DNA of 21,027 nt from a virus. Shown piece after piece: positions 1-7,413 of this stretch; within the stretch, counting starts at the first letter, position 1, and each line of letters opens with the position of its first letter. Position numbers and translations under genes: made by a program. The notes beneath the pieces were generated by a model, which was given only the letters and a program-made list of their open reading frames with translations, had not been told where the DNA came from and searched no databases. The DNA lies in the IMG/VR virus record IMGVR_UViG_3300045972_000676, positions 1 to 21,027 of that record. One strand, given 5' to 3'.

Positions 1-233
1 CGGCATTGCTGGCGACACAACCGCACCGACTTATGCCGAGCTATACTCGGGTGAGTGGCAACACCCTAGATGTAGTGGGTGTGGGTCTTAACCGGATAGG
101 CATGGACCGAACGTTCTTGCGCCAAGGAAGCGGACAGCGGCGCCCGCAAGTGATTGATATCACGGGGGAGAAGGTTCGCCCCAAGCCCCGTCCCCTCCGC
201 CAATACTTTCAAAGAATAGATTCTCTGACGCAT
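1..233. other. Unassigned left-edge sequence with several small hairpins
   Basis: No recognisable gene. A plus-strand frame stays open from the window edge to base 281, but it runs through the hairpin at 234-261, uses rare codons (AGA, ATA, AGG) near its end and resembles no family I know. Short perfect stems lie close together: CCGAG/CTCGG at 36-50 and ACACCC/GGGTGT at 61-82. These, with the terminator-like stem that follows, would suit a small structured RNA, but such stems also arise by chance in GC-rich DNA. I see no tRNA, tmRNA tag, RNase P or SRP signature. It could be host DNA outside the prophage. Confidence 0.3.
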
Positions 234-261
234 AGAGCCTGGGGTGAACCCCCCAGGCTCT
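234..261 (+). terminator. Strong stem-loop, probable terminator
   Basis: A perfect 11-bp inverted repeat, AGAGCCTGGGG (234-244) and CCCCAGGCTCT (251-261), encloses a 6-base loop. Only a weak T-run follows (GTTT at 267-270). It would end transcription coming from the left edge. Confidence 0.5.
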
Positions 262-538
262 GCGCCGTTTATGGCCAGTAGCTGTTGACCGTGTGGTCTT
301 GTGGCGACAGAATTTCAGCCAATTTTCTCTTCTCTCCGCCCCGTATTCTCCACAAGCCGTTGACTGCCGCCAAACGGTACGGGTTTTGAAAGTCGCGATA
401 TTTCAATGCGTTGTGTTCCGCTAAGCTGTTGATCTTTCCGCATCTTTCGCTGACGAGGGCGAGAGTCTGGGCACGAATTGGGCAGTCAACAGCACCGACC
501 TTCCACGTATGTGGCCGTGGGGGAGGACACGTTTTTGG
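262..538. other. Non-coding stretch, nothing recognised
   Basis: About 280 bases between the terminator-like stem and the stop of the SEC-C gene. Its reading frames are short and overlap one another on both strands, so none is convincing. It is less GC-rich than the genes to its right. A left attachment site could lie here or nearby, since the integrase module is the next phage-like block, but no duplicated core can be seen without the other prophage end. Confidence 0.3.
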
Positions 539-1444
539 TCATGCTCCGCAGCATTTCTTGAATTTCTTTCCCGAGCCGCAGGGACAGGGATCGTTGCGTC
601 CGACATGACGTTGGGGGTTGATCACGGTGGCGCTCGGACGAGACGCAAGCTCCCGCGTCCGCAGCCGTTCCTTCCATTCCCGGTCCCGCTGTTCGCGTTC
701 GGCTTCGGACATGAAGCCATGCCACGTTGAGAACTCGGCAATGCAGTCCGTGAACCGACCATATCCGTCCCGCTCCATCAGCGAAGGCAGATCCGGGGCC
801 GCCAAGGCGTCTTGAAGATGGTCCTCGAAGTGCTCGAATTTCGCTGCAATTGGATCAATCCGCCCGTCGTCGTAGGCCGCGCGGACCTCCTCCTTGAGAT
901 CCGAGAACCCGAGGTACGCGCTGGCCTCCATCCAGGCGACCCACACGTAATGATCTTCCTGCGGCTGAAGCTGCCGGGCAGCATCATGGAGGTAGCGGTT
1001 GGCGTGGTCGCGATCAATCCGGCCGATGGCGGCAAGGAGTGTCCATGCCTTCAAGGCGGCACTGCGGACGAACTCGTCGACGGCGACATCCTCGATCACC
1101 GACTCCAGGGCGGCGACATCGCCATCAAACGTACTGACGAGGACGCGATCCAACGTGCCGGTGACGGCGTCCCCCAAGGCATGATCCACCCGCTCGGAAT
1201 CGGATTTCAGGAAAGTGACGAGCGGCACGAAGGCCGCGGGCTCGCCGAATTCCGCCAGGAGGTGGATGACCATGAAGAGAGCCAAGTCCTCGTCCTCCGC
1301 CAACGGATTGCCGGCGGCTGCGCGGTGCAGGATTTCGAGGAGGAACGGCACGATTTCATCGCGGTTGGCACGGCATGCCAGGATTTCCTGACGCGGCAGT
1401 CCATCGGCATGGGCGATGCCGACAAGGAGGGGGTGGAGGGACAT
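539..1444 (-). CDS. DUF1186 / SEC-C motif protein
   Basis: A 301-residue protein. The first 220 residues are helical and rich in acidic and aliphatic residues, in the style of the DUF1186 family (a repeat-like helical fold). The last 20 residues are a SEC-C motif, [16 protein letters not shown], the C-x-C-x8-CC zinc-binding tail first known from SecA. The tail usually mediates contact with a partner, often ribosomal or Sec-linked, so a role in protein quality control is possible but unproven. It stands alone, on the same strand as the recombinase module to its right but separated from it by about 70 bases. It could be a host gene next to the integration site or phage cargo. The family call is firm for SEC-C and fairly good for DUF1186. 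Confidence 0.8.
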   Translation of the reverse strand: MSLHPLLVGIAHADGLPRQEILACRANRDEIVPFLLEILHRAAAGNPLAEDEDLALFMVIHLLAEFGEPAAFVPLVTFLKSDSERVDHALGDAVTGTLDRVLVSTFDGDVAALESVIEDVAVDEFVRSAALKAWTLLAAIGRIDRDHANRYLHDAARQLQPQEDHYVWVAWMEASAYLGFSDLKEEVRAAYDDGRIDPIAAKFEHFEDHLQDALAAPDLPSLMERDGYGRFTDCIAEFSTWHGFMSEAEREQRDREWKERLRTRELASRPSATVINPQRHVGRNDPCPCGSGKKFKKCCGA

Positions 1445-1515
1445 CGACGATCTCGGCTGAAGAGGTGGCCCAGCCTAACCGCAGTGCCATTGCCGCGCTA
1501 CCACCATTCTGCCGG

Positions 1516-1917
1516 TCACCGCGTCGGCAATCCAAACATCTCCCGCTGCCGGTGCCATTCCACTGGCATGTCATCCATCAGATCAGCCAGTTGGAGGGTG
1601 CGTGGCTGGCGGCCGTCGAGGATGGCCTCGACGATGTCGGGGGCCAGCAAGGTCAGGCGGTAGATGCGGGTCAGGTAGGACGGATTGATCTTTTCGGCCT
1701 CGGCCAGTTCGTTCAGCGAGCGCACCAGCCCGGATTCCAGCATGCGCTTCCAGCGGTGGGCGCGGGCGAGCCCCTTCAGCAAGGTGTCGTCGGGAGTGGC
1801 CTTGGCGCGAACCGGCACGCCCTCGCCCTCGGGGACGATCACCAGCTTGCGTCCGCCGTAGCGGCGGAGCGTCAGCGGCACGCGGATGGTCAGGGTGTCG
1901 ATGGTGATGTCGGTCAT
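1516..1917 (-). CDS. ParB/KorB-like HTH protein of the recombinase module
   Basis: A 133-residue protein whose ATG overlaps the recombinase stop by 4 bases (ATGA at 1914-1917), so it is probably translated by coupling. Residues 1-45 are basic and beta-rich; residues 60-105 (LNELAEAEKINPSYLTRIYR and after) form a helix-turn-helix of the ParB/KorB kind, followed by the LLAPDIVEAILDG helix typical of such folds. Proteins like this sit directly downstream of serine recombinases in many alphaproteobacterial elements. A role as DNA-binding helper or directionality factor is an inference. It has no ParB nuclease/CTPase domain, so it is not a partition protein in itself. Confidence 0.7.
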   Translation of the reverse strand: MTDITIDTLTIRVPLTLRRYGGRKLVIVPEGEGVPVRAKATPDDTLLKGLARAHRWKRMLESGLVRSLNELAEAEKINPSYLTRIYRLTLLAPDIVEAILDGRQPRTLQLADLMDDMPVEWHRQREMFGLPTR

Positions 1918-3257
1918 GCCGCGCTCCGTTCCTTGGTCTGCAGGGCGGTGATATCGGCGATGACGCTGGCCAGCCCCTCGGCGCGCAGGCGGATTTCGGC
2001 ACCATCGGTGGCAACCCGCACCTGCTCGACCAGAAGCTGGAGAATGCGGGCCTGCTCGGCGGGGAACAATTCATCCCAAATCGCTTCGAAGCGGTCGAGG
2101 GCGGCATGCAGGTCGGCAGGCGCCAGATGCGGGGCATGGCGCTCGGCGCGGGCGCGGATTTCTGGGGCACGCAACAGGGCGCGGACTTGGCCGACCACCG
2201 CCGATTCGATCTCACCCGCGGCAATGCTGCGCACCGAGCAGGAGTCGTGGCCAACATTGATCGCCTTCATGCAGGTGTAATAGCGATACAGCCGGCCGTT
2301 CTTGCGGGTGTGGCTTGGCGTCATTGCCCGGCCGCAATGGGCGCAGATCACCAGCCCCTTCAGCGGCGCCGGGGTGGTGGCGCGGGTGGCGGCGGCACGC
2401 TTGCGCGGGGCGTTGTCGGTTTTGACCGCCTCCACCTTGTCCCAGACGGCGCGGTCGATGATGGCCGGATGCTCGCCGGCATGGGCTTCACCCTTGTGGA
2501 CCGCGTCGCCGATATAGATGCGGTTGGCCAGCAGCTTGTAGAGGAAGTTCTTGGTGATGGGCACGCCGTCGCGGGTCTTGCCGTCTTGGGTGGTCCAGGA
2601 TTTGGTGTGGTGTCCAGCGGCGTTCAGTTCCTTGACCAGCAGGGTGGCGGAGCCCACTTTCAGGAAGCGATCGAAGATGTGGCGGACCAGATCGGCCTCG
2701 GGCGGATTGACCACCAGTTTGCGCGCGACCACATCGTAGCCGAGCGGCGGCACACCCCCCATCCACATGCCCTTGCGGCGCGAAGCGGCGAATTTGTCGC
2801 GAATGCGCTCACCGATCACCTCGCGCTCGAACTGGGCGAAGGACAGCAGGATATTCAGCGTCAGCCGTCCCATGGAGGTGGTGGTGTTGAACGACTGCGT
2901 CACCGACACGAAGGTGACCGAGTTGCGGTCGAACACCTCGACCAGCTTGGAGAAATCCATCAGCGAGCGGCTGAGGCGATCGATTTTGTATACAACGACC
3001 ACATCGACCAGCCCCCGATCGATATCGGCCAGCAGGCGCTTCAAGGCTGGGCGGTCAAGATTGCCGCCGGAGAAGCCGCCGTCGTCGTAGCGGTCGGGCA
3101 CCGGCACCCAGCCTTCGGCCTTCTGGCTTAGGATGTAAGCCTCGCAGGATTCGCGCTGGGCATCGAGGCTGTTGAATTCCATTTCCAGACCCTCTTCCGA
3201 GGATTTGCGAGTGTAAATGGCGCAGCGGGTTTTGCGGATCGGCTTGGGCGGAATCAT
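1914..3257 (-). CDS. Large serine recombinase (phage integrase)
   Basis: A 447-residue site-specific recombinase that should integrate and excise the phage between attP and attB. The catalytic domain spans about residues 10-155, with the nucleophile serine in YTRKS (S19), the conserved FSGGNLDRPAL segment (62-72) and YKIDRLSRS (90-98). The recombinase domain follows (about 170-285), then a zinc ribbon with C305, C308, C329 and C340, and a short helical tail. I chose the ATG at 3257 because it overlaps the DUF2924 stop by 4 bases and starts just before the catalytic domain; the frame stays open for 55 more codons upstream, but these overlap DUF2924 and look non-coding. It is complete and no key residue is missing. 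Confidence 0.93.
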   Translation of the reverse strand: MIPPKPIRKTRCAIYTRKSSEEGLEMEFNSLDAQRESCEAYILSQKAEGWVPVPDRYDDGGFSGGNLDRPALKRLLADIDRGLVDVVVVYKIDRLSRSLMDFSKLVEVFDRNSVTFVSVTQSFNTTTSMGRLTLNILLSFAQFEREVIGERIRDKFAASRRKGMWMGGVPPLGYDVVARKLVVNPPEADLVRHIFDRFLKVGSATLLVKELNAAGHHTKSWTTQDGKTRDGVPITKNFLYKLLANRIYIGDAVHKGEAHAGEHPAIIDRAVWDKVEAVKTDNAPRKRAAATRATTPAPLKGLVICAHCGRAMTPSHTRKNGRLYRYYTCMKAINVGHDSCSVRSIAAGEIESAVVGQVRALLRAPEIRARAERHAPHLAPADLHAALDRFEAIWDELFPAEQARILQLLVEQVRVATDGAEIRLRAEGLASVIADITALQTKERSAA

Positions 3258-3703
3258 CGGGCGGCCTCCAGCTTGCCGTGTTTCCGCAGGCCGAAGAACA
3301 GCGGCCCGTTCCAGCGGGTGCCGGTGATGGCGCGGGCCACCGCCGACAGGCTCTGGTAGCGGCGGCCCTGGTATTCGAAGCCTTCCGCCAGGGCCGTCAC
3401 TTCGTGCAGCACCCCCTGCCATTCGCGGATCAGCTTGGTACCGGCGACCGGGGCGCTCATGTCCTTGGCCTTCGGCTTCTTCTTGCCATCCAATTCGCCG
3501 ACCAGATCGTCGAGGCGGCGTTCGGCCTGCACAGACAGCCCGCCGAAGGCCAATTCCTGTAGGCGGTAGGCCAGACGCTTGACCAGGAAGGTGCGGTTAT
3601 AGGGCGGCGGCTCGGTGCCGGTCAGCTCCCGCCACATTGCCTTCAGGTTGGGCGTCGGCATGGTCGGCAGCGCGGCCACCTGGGTCAGGATTGCAGTCGT
3701 CAT
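3254..3703 (-). CDS. DUF2924 domain protein
   Basis: A 149-residue basic protein with the DUF2924 signature: an N-terminal helix with LKAMWRELTGTEPPPYNR (residues 21-38), a helical middle, and a C-terminal segment YQGRRYQSLSAVARAITGTRWNGPLFFGL (about 111-139). The C-terminal part resembles small domains thought to bind DNA, but no biochemical role is established. It is almost always found beside a serine recombinase in alphaproteobacterial prophages and islands. Here it is coupled to genes on both sides by ATGA overlaps (3700-3703 and 3254-3257). Acting as an accessory of the recombinase is inferred from this linkage alone. Confidence 0.88.
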   Translation of the reverse strand: MTTAILTQVAALPTMPTPNLKAMWRELTGTEPPPYNRTFLVKRLAYRLQELAFGGLSVQAERRLDDLVGELDGKKKPKAKDMSAPVAGTKLIREWQGVLHEVTALAEGFEYQGRRYQSLSAVARAITGTRWNGPLFFGLRKHGKLEAAR

Positions 3704-3936
3704 TTGCGGGAAGCCCTCCGTTTGTTCTCCGCGCCATACACGCTCCGGTTGGCGGTGAAGTCGACGGAACAGTCTCCGCGCTCAGGGGATAAACGACTGG
3801 ACTTGCGTGCCAACAGGCGCGTGGCAGCAGCAGCCAGCATCTCGGCGATTTCGTCGAGGCGCTCGGCGGCAGTCATGTGACGGGGATGGAGGGCGTTGGA
3901 ACCAGGAAGGGGGGGCGAGGATTTGTGCATGACCAT
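3700..3936 (-). CDS. Small protein opening the recombinase operon
   Basis: A 78-residue protein with no named family. Its centre, MTAAERLDEIAEMLAAAATRLLARKSS (residues 21-47), is an amphipathic helix; the C-terminal end is basic (ENKRRASRK). Very similar short proteins precede DUF2924 in related elements, which supports it being real. Starts at 3936, 3930 or 3876 are possible; none has a clear Shine-Dalgarno sequence, and I give the longest. It is the first gene of the four-gene minus-strand module and is coupled to DUF2924 by ATGA at 3700-3703. Confidence 0.65.
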   Translation of the reverse strand: MVMHKSSPPLPGSNALHPRHMTAAERLDEIAEMLAAAATRLLARKSSRLSPERGDCSVDFTANRSVYGAENKRRASRK

Positions 3937-3974
3937 CTTATGGCCGCTGCCCCAGGGTTTGGAGAATTCCTATT

Positions 3975-4634
3975 TCATAGCCGCCGCGCAAACCAGACGA
4001 TGCGGCCGATGATCCGAATTTCCTCGACGAAGCGTTCGGTGGCGCCGTAGCGGATGTTGTCGGAGATCACCCGGATAGCCGGCGGATCGCGGCCGGGAAT
4101 ATAGTCGAGACGCTTGGCGACCAACCCGAAGCCATCGTGAAGTACGAAGATGCCGGCGGGGCTGGGGCTGGTCTGGGCGGTATCGACCATCACCACGTCC
4201 CCGTCCAGCAGCGTCGGCTCCATGCTGTCACCACGCACCAGGATTAGGCGGAGGCCCGTCGGCCCCAAACATAGGTCGTTGCGCAGCCAAGCCTTCCCAA
4301 AGTGCCAGGGCTCGCCCTCTTCCTCGTCGTCGACGATAGCGCCTCCCCCCATCGCTGCTTCCACCTTCACGAAGGGGATGGCGACGTAGTCACGGTCCGG
4401 AATCGTGCCCACGGCGGGAAGGCCATCGTCCTCGCCATACAGCAGGGACTCAGCGCTGGTTTGCAGCACGGCAGCGACCCGCATCAATTTGTCCGACCGC
4501 GGATTTTCCGATTTTCCCCGCAGGATATCGTAGACGAACGACCGCCCGACACCGGCGGCATCGGCCACCGCAGCCGGCTTCAGCTTCATCTCCCGAAGTC
4601 TCGATTTCAATCTTTCGGATAATGTTCGCGTCAT
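3975..4634 (-). CDS. S24-family phage repressor (CI/LexA-like)
   Basis: A 219-residue transcriptional repressor expected to keep the prophage silent. Residues 8-65 are an XRE-type helix-turn-helix (KPAAVADAAGVGRSFVYDIL, 19-38). Residues 125-219 are an S24 peptidase domain with the nucleophile serine in RGDSMEPTL (S137) and the general-base lysine in LVAKRL (K174), so RecA-stimulated self-cleavage on DNA damage is possible. The usual Ala-Gly cleavage site is not evident: the linker reads VEAAMGGGA (91-99). I chose the ATG at 4634 because the extra 26 codons upstream lie over the promoter region and do not resemble the family. It faces the HTH gene on the other side of the switch region. Confidence 0.9.
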   Translation of the reverse strand: MTRTLSERLKSRLREMKLKPAAVADAAGVGRSFVYDILRGKSENPRSDKLMRVAAVLQTSAESLLYGEDDGLPAVGTIPDRDYVAIPFVKVEAAMGGGAIVDDEEEGEPWHFGKAWLRNDLCLGPTGLRLILVRGDSMEPTLLDGDVVMVDTAQTSPSPAGIFVLHDGFGLVAKRLDYIPGRDPPAIRVISDNIRYGATERFVEEIRIIGRIVWFARRL

Positions 4635-4637
4635 TTT

Positions 4638-4681
4638 GGAATTAGCCCGGTAATGATTTGTTAGTAAAATAGGAATTGTCC
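4638..4681. promoter_or_regulatory. Candidate repressor operators (GGAATT direct repeats)
   Basis: Two related 10-mers in the same orientation, GGAATTAGCC at 4638-4647 and GGAATTGTCC at 4672-4681, are spaced 34 bp apart between the divergent repressor and HTH genes. The second overlaps the spacer and -10 element of the predicted rightward promoter, where a repressor would block transcription. The assignment rests on position and similarity only. Confidence 0.4.
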
Positions 4682-4686
4682 AAAAT
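4658..4686 (+). promoter_or_regulatory. Predicted early rightward promoter
   Basis: TTGTTA (4658-4663) and CAAAAT (4681-4686) each match 4 of 6 bases of the sigma-70 -35 and -10 consensus with a 17-bp spacer, in a locally AT-rich stretch between the divergent regulators. Transcription would start near 4693 and read into the early operon. The start point also argues against translation of the HTH gene from the GTG at 4702. Confidence 0.45.
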
Positions 4687-4737
4687 AACCGCCTGTCGCT
4701 AGTGTGCTGCATCCAGCATCAAATGAGTTGCGTGCAC

Positions 4738-4998
4738 ATGATGACCAGTGACGACATGGCAACGAGTGTAGAGGACTTCATCGCCACAGTTCAACGCGAG
4801 GTGGAGGATTACCTCGCGCGGACCAGAACCGCGCAGACCATGTTCTGCAAGGCGGCGGTCAATGATCCCAACCTCTTGCGCCAGATCCATGCCGGCCACC
4901 GCAAGCTCACATTTCGCATGGCCGTCCGCCTGAAGCGCCACCTTGATCAACGAGAAATGAATACGGGGCACGACGAGAGCAAGGGAGCAGCGGCATGA
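4738..4998 (+). CDS. Small HTH protein, probable Cro-like early regulator
   Basis: An 86-residue protein, first of the rightward early operon. The segment FCKAAVNDPNLLRQIHAGHRKLTFRMAVRLKRHL is a helix-turn-helix of the kind found in small phage DNA-binding proteins (compare the common pattern F...AVGDPNLVRDLRAGR). The preceding 25 residues form an amphipathic helix that could dimerise. In-frame starts are GTG 4702 and ATG 4738, 4741 and 4756; I favour 4738 or 4741 because the predicted promoter leaves no leader for 4702. Its position opposite the repressor suggests a Cro-like or anti-repressor role, which is inference. The stop overlaps the next start (ATGA, 4995-4998). Confidence 0.7.
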   Translation: MMTSDDMATSVEDFIATVQREVEDYLARTRTAQTMFCKAAVNDPNLLRQIHAGHRKLTFRMAVRLKRHLDQREMNTGHDESKGAAA

Positions 4999-5471
4999 TC
5001 CGCAATCGCGTCACTCTGGGTGACCTCACCGATATGGACATCGGCGCCATTGCCGCCCTGTCGGCGGAGGAGCTGGCGCTGCTGACCGATGAGGCACGCA
5101 ACGCGGTGGATCGAGCCAATGCCGCCAAAAGTCGCCTTGACGCCGCCCTCGATCGCAAATTCGGTGCGCGCGCCACCGAACTGCGCCAGCGCGAGGGCAA
5201 GGACACCGGCACGGTGCGATTCGACGATGGCGGCGTCACCGTGGTGGCCGATCTGCCCAAGAAGATCGAATGGGATCAGGAACAATTGGCGGCCACCGTC
5301 GAGCGCATCCGCGCCGCCGGTGATGATCCGGCCGAATACGTCGATCTCGCCTTCAAGGTGTCCGAGCGCAAATACGGTGCCTGGCCCGCCCACATCCGCA
5401 CCGCCTTCGAGGCAGCGCGCACGGTGAAATCCGGCAAGCCCAGCTTCGTGCTGAAGCCGCAAACCCCCTGA
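4995..5471 (+). CDS. Conserved phage early protein, unknown function
   Basis: A 158-residue acidic protein that I do not recognise with certainty. Residues 18-65 are probably coiled coil (ALSAEELALLTDEARNAVDR and following); residues 70-90 are a beta-rich stretch (GTVRFDDGGVTVVADLPKK); and the rest contains WDQEQLAATVERIRAAGDDP and a terminal basic FVLKPQ. It lies directly before the annealing ATPase in the early operon, and similar proteins occupy this position in other alphaproteobacterial prophages, so a part in recombination or replication is likely. An AAGGGAG ribosome-binding site precedes the ATG, which also overlaps the upstream stop. Confidence 0.7.
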   Translation: MIRNRVTLGDLTDMDIGAIAALSAEELALLTDEARNAVDRANAAKSRLDAALDRKFGARATELRQREGKDTGTVRFDDGGVTVVADLPKKIEWDQEQLAATVERIRAAGDDPAEYVDLAFKVSERKYGAWPAHIRTAFEAARTVKSGKPSFVLKPQTP

Positions 5472-5572
5472 CAATAGCGATGGGGCAGCCCGTTCCGTAA
5501 GGGCGGGCAGGTTTCCCTTCGGCGCCCGGTCAACGCCCCGTCGCCCCCGCCCTGAAACGGAGATCCATCCCC

Positions 5573-6409
5573 ATGGCCGTTCGCATTGTCACCGCCGACG
5601 AAAGGCTGTCCGCCGCCGGCAACAAGACCTCGGTGGCCATCTTCGGCCCGCCTGGGTGTGGCAAGACCTCGCTGCTGAGGACTTTACCATCCACTCATAC
5701 TGTTTGCCTGGATTTGGAGGCCGGTCTGAAGTCGGTGCAGGACTGGACCGGAATCAGTATTCCGGTGCGCAGTTTCCCCGATTTCCGCGATCTGGCGGTG
5801 ATGATCGGCGGTCCAGATCCATCGGTGGCGGCAGCAGAGTTTTACAGCACCGGCCATTACCAGCATGTCATCGCCCAATACCAGGGCAGTGGCGTGATGG
5901 AGATTCTCGCCGACCGCTCCATCATCTTCGTCGATTCCATCACTGACCTCACCCGTCAGGCCATGGCCTTCGCCAAGCAACAGCCGGAAGCCTTTTCCGA
6001 CCGCACCGGCAAGCCCGACATCCGCGGCGCCTATGGGCTACTGGGCAGGGAAGTGATCCAGGCCCTAAAGCACCTGCAACATGCGCCCGCCAAGACGGTG
6101 ATCTTCGTCGGTGTTCTGGAGAAGGTCACAGACGAATTCAACGCCAGCACTTGGCAGCCGCAAATGGAGGGATCGAAGGCGGGACGCGAACTGCCCGGCA
6201 TCGTCGATCAGGTCATGTCCATGCACCTGTTCTCCAAGGATGCCGAGGACAACTGGGAACTGAACGAAAAGGCCACCGAGCGCCGCCTCGTCTGCCAGTC
6301 AGGGAACCAATTCGGCCTCCCCGCCAAGGACCGCTCGGGTCGGCTCGACGTCACCGAAGCCCCCGATCTCGGTGCGTTGCTCACCAAGATTAACCGCATC
6401 CCCGCCTGA
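5573..6409 (+). CDS. Sak4-like RecA-fold ATPase (AAA_24), single-strand annealing
   Basis: A 278-residue P-loop ATPase. Walker A is GPPGCGKTS (residues 25-33), the acidic strand is CLDLEAG (45-51) and Walker B is SIIFVDSIT (116-124). The region around GVLEKVTDEFNASTWQPQMEGSKAGRELPGIVDQ is typical of the AAA_24/Sak4 group. Sak4 proteins are short RecA-like phage recombinases that anneal single strands and work with an SSB, which is just what the next gene appears to be. It acts on cytoplasmic DNA during replication and recombination. A GGAG lies about 11 bases before the ATG. The 100 bases before it are non-coding, so a separate start signal or RNA structure there is possible. Confidence 0.85.
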   Translation: MAVRIVTADERLSAAGNKTSVAIFGPPGCGKTSLLRTLPSTHTVCLDLEAGLKSVQDWTGISIPVRSFPDFRDLAVMIGGPDPSVAAAEFYSTGHYQHVIAQYQGSGVMEILADRSIIFVDSITDLTRQAMAFAKQQPEAFSDRTGKPDIRGAYGLLGREVIQALKHLQHAPAKTVIFVGVLEKVTDEFNASTWQPQMEGSKAGRELPGIVDQVMSMHLFSKDAEDNWELNEKATERRLVCQSGNQFGLPAKDRSGRLDVTEAPDLGALLTKINRIPA

Positions 6410-6428
6410 TTGAAGGGAAACCACTCCC

Positions 6429-7166
6429 ATGTCTTACGATTTCAACGATGCCCAGGCGCAGATGATGCCCTCGGGCGAACTGATCCCCGACGGTACCTTC
6501 GCCAAGATCCGCATGATTATCCGCCCCGGTGGCGTCAACGGTTCGGTGCCCATGGATGCCGGGTTGCTGAAGGCCGCCGCCGAGAGCGATGCCAAAATGC
6601 TTGATTGTGAATTCACCGTGGTCGAGGGGCCGTTCGTGCGGCGGAAGTTCTGGCAGAACTTTACCGTGGCTGGCGGCAAGCTCGACGACAAGGGGCAAAG
6701 CAAAGGCTGGAACATCTCCAAGGCGTCGTTCCGCGCCATGGTCGACTCTGCCCTCAACCTCAGCCCCAAGGACATGAGTGACGCCGCCAAGGCCAAGCGG
6801 GTGTTGCAGGGGCTGAAGCAATTGGACGGCATCACCTTCGTTGCCCGCATCATGGTCGAACCCGCCAGCGATCCCAAGTATCGCGATCAGAACCGTCTGG
6901 CCAATGTGGTTCTGCCCGATGAGGCGGAATATGGCCCGGTGATGAAGGGCGAAGCGGTGGTGGCCGATCCCATCAATGCCAAACCGCGCAAGCCCGCCAA
7001 TGCCGGTACCGCTGCCGGGCAGAACGCCCCGGCCTGGGCCACCGATGCTGCCCCTGCGCAAGCGCCGCAACAGCAGAGCGCCGTACCTTGGACTCAGCAG
7101 CCCGCAGCCCAGCAGTCCACTCCCCCGGCGGCGACGGCCACCGGCCCGGCCTGGCTCAACACCTGA
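6429..7166 (+). CDS. Probable phage single-stranded DNA-binding protein
   Basis: A 245-residue protein. The first 150 residues hold a beta-rich core (LIPDGTFAKIRMII, MLDCEFTVVEGPFVRRKFWQNFTVAG, GITFVARIMVE) like the OB-fold SSBs of phage (DUF669-like), and the last 75 are a disordered tail rich in Pro, Ala and Gln ending in GPAWLNT. Core plus flexible tail is the usual SSB plan, though this tail is not the acidic tip of bacterial SSB. It follows the Sak4-like gene by 19 bases with an AAGGGA ribosome-binding site, and Sak4 proteins normally pair with such an SSB. The function is inferred from fold pattern and context. Confidence 0.7.
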   Translation: MSYDFNDAQAQMMPSGELIPDGTFAKIRMIIRPGGVNGSVPMDAGLLKAAAESDAKMLDCEFTVVEGPFVRRKFWQNFTVAGGKLDDKGQSKGWNISKASFRAMVDSALNLSPKDMSDAAKAKRVLQGLKQLDGITFVARIMVEPASDPKYRDQNRLANVVLPDEAEYGPVMKGEAVVADPINAKPRKPANAGTAAGQNAPAWATDAAPAQAPQQQSAVPWTQQPAAQQSTPPAATATGPAWLNT

Positions 7167-7183
7167 CGAAGGCGGCGCCTGCC

Positions 7184-7411
7184 ATGACGGACGATGAATG
7201 GCAGGCGCATGTGACGCGCCAAGCGGCAAAGGCAATCGGCGAATGGCTCGAAGCCCGCGGAAAACTGCACCAGCCTATAAGGGCGCTCACCATGCCGGAT
7301 CTGGAAGCCCTGGCCGTGGCCGCCATCAGCCGCTTTGTGGTGCTGGGCTCTTCGCGGATCAAGGACGAGCCGGGCGAACACCCGGACCTGACCCGGTTCT
7401 TGCTGGCCTGA
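7184..7411 (+). CDS. Small unknown early protein
   Basis: A 75-residue protein, helical throughout, with no family I recognise (MTDDEWQAHVTRQAAKAIGEWL at the start). The ATG at 7184 follows a GAAGGCGG ribosome-binding site, and the SSB gene ends 17 bases earlier. The frame is open further upstream, but only as a shadow of the SSB tail. It sits tightly between SSB and the DUF6511 gene, so it is probably real and co-transcribed. Confidence 0.6.
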   Translation: MTDDEWQAHVTRQAAKAIGEWLEARGKLHQPIRALTMPDLEALAVAAISRFVVLGSSRIKDEPGEHPDLTRFLLA

Positions 7412-7413
7412 CC

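Noticed and set aside
1-233. tmRNA, RNase P or SRP RNA
   Set aside because: No tag sequence, T-loop or conserved core of these RNAs could be found.
6-281. 91-residue plus-strand reading frame at the left edge
   Set aside because: It crosses the strong hairpin, uses rare codons at its end and matches no family; it could be the end of a longer gene but cannot be supported here.
812-1663. Long plus-strand frame opposite the SEC-C gene
   Set aside because: It is antisense to a protein with clear motifs; composition is that of a shadow frame.
2106-3131. 341-residue plus-strand frame opposite the recombinase
   Set aside because: Rich in Gly, His and Gln as expected for the reverse of a GC-rich gene; the recombinase motifs are decisive.
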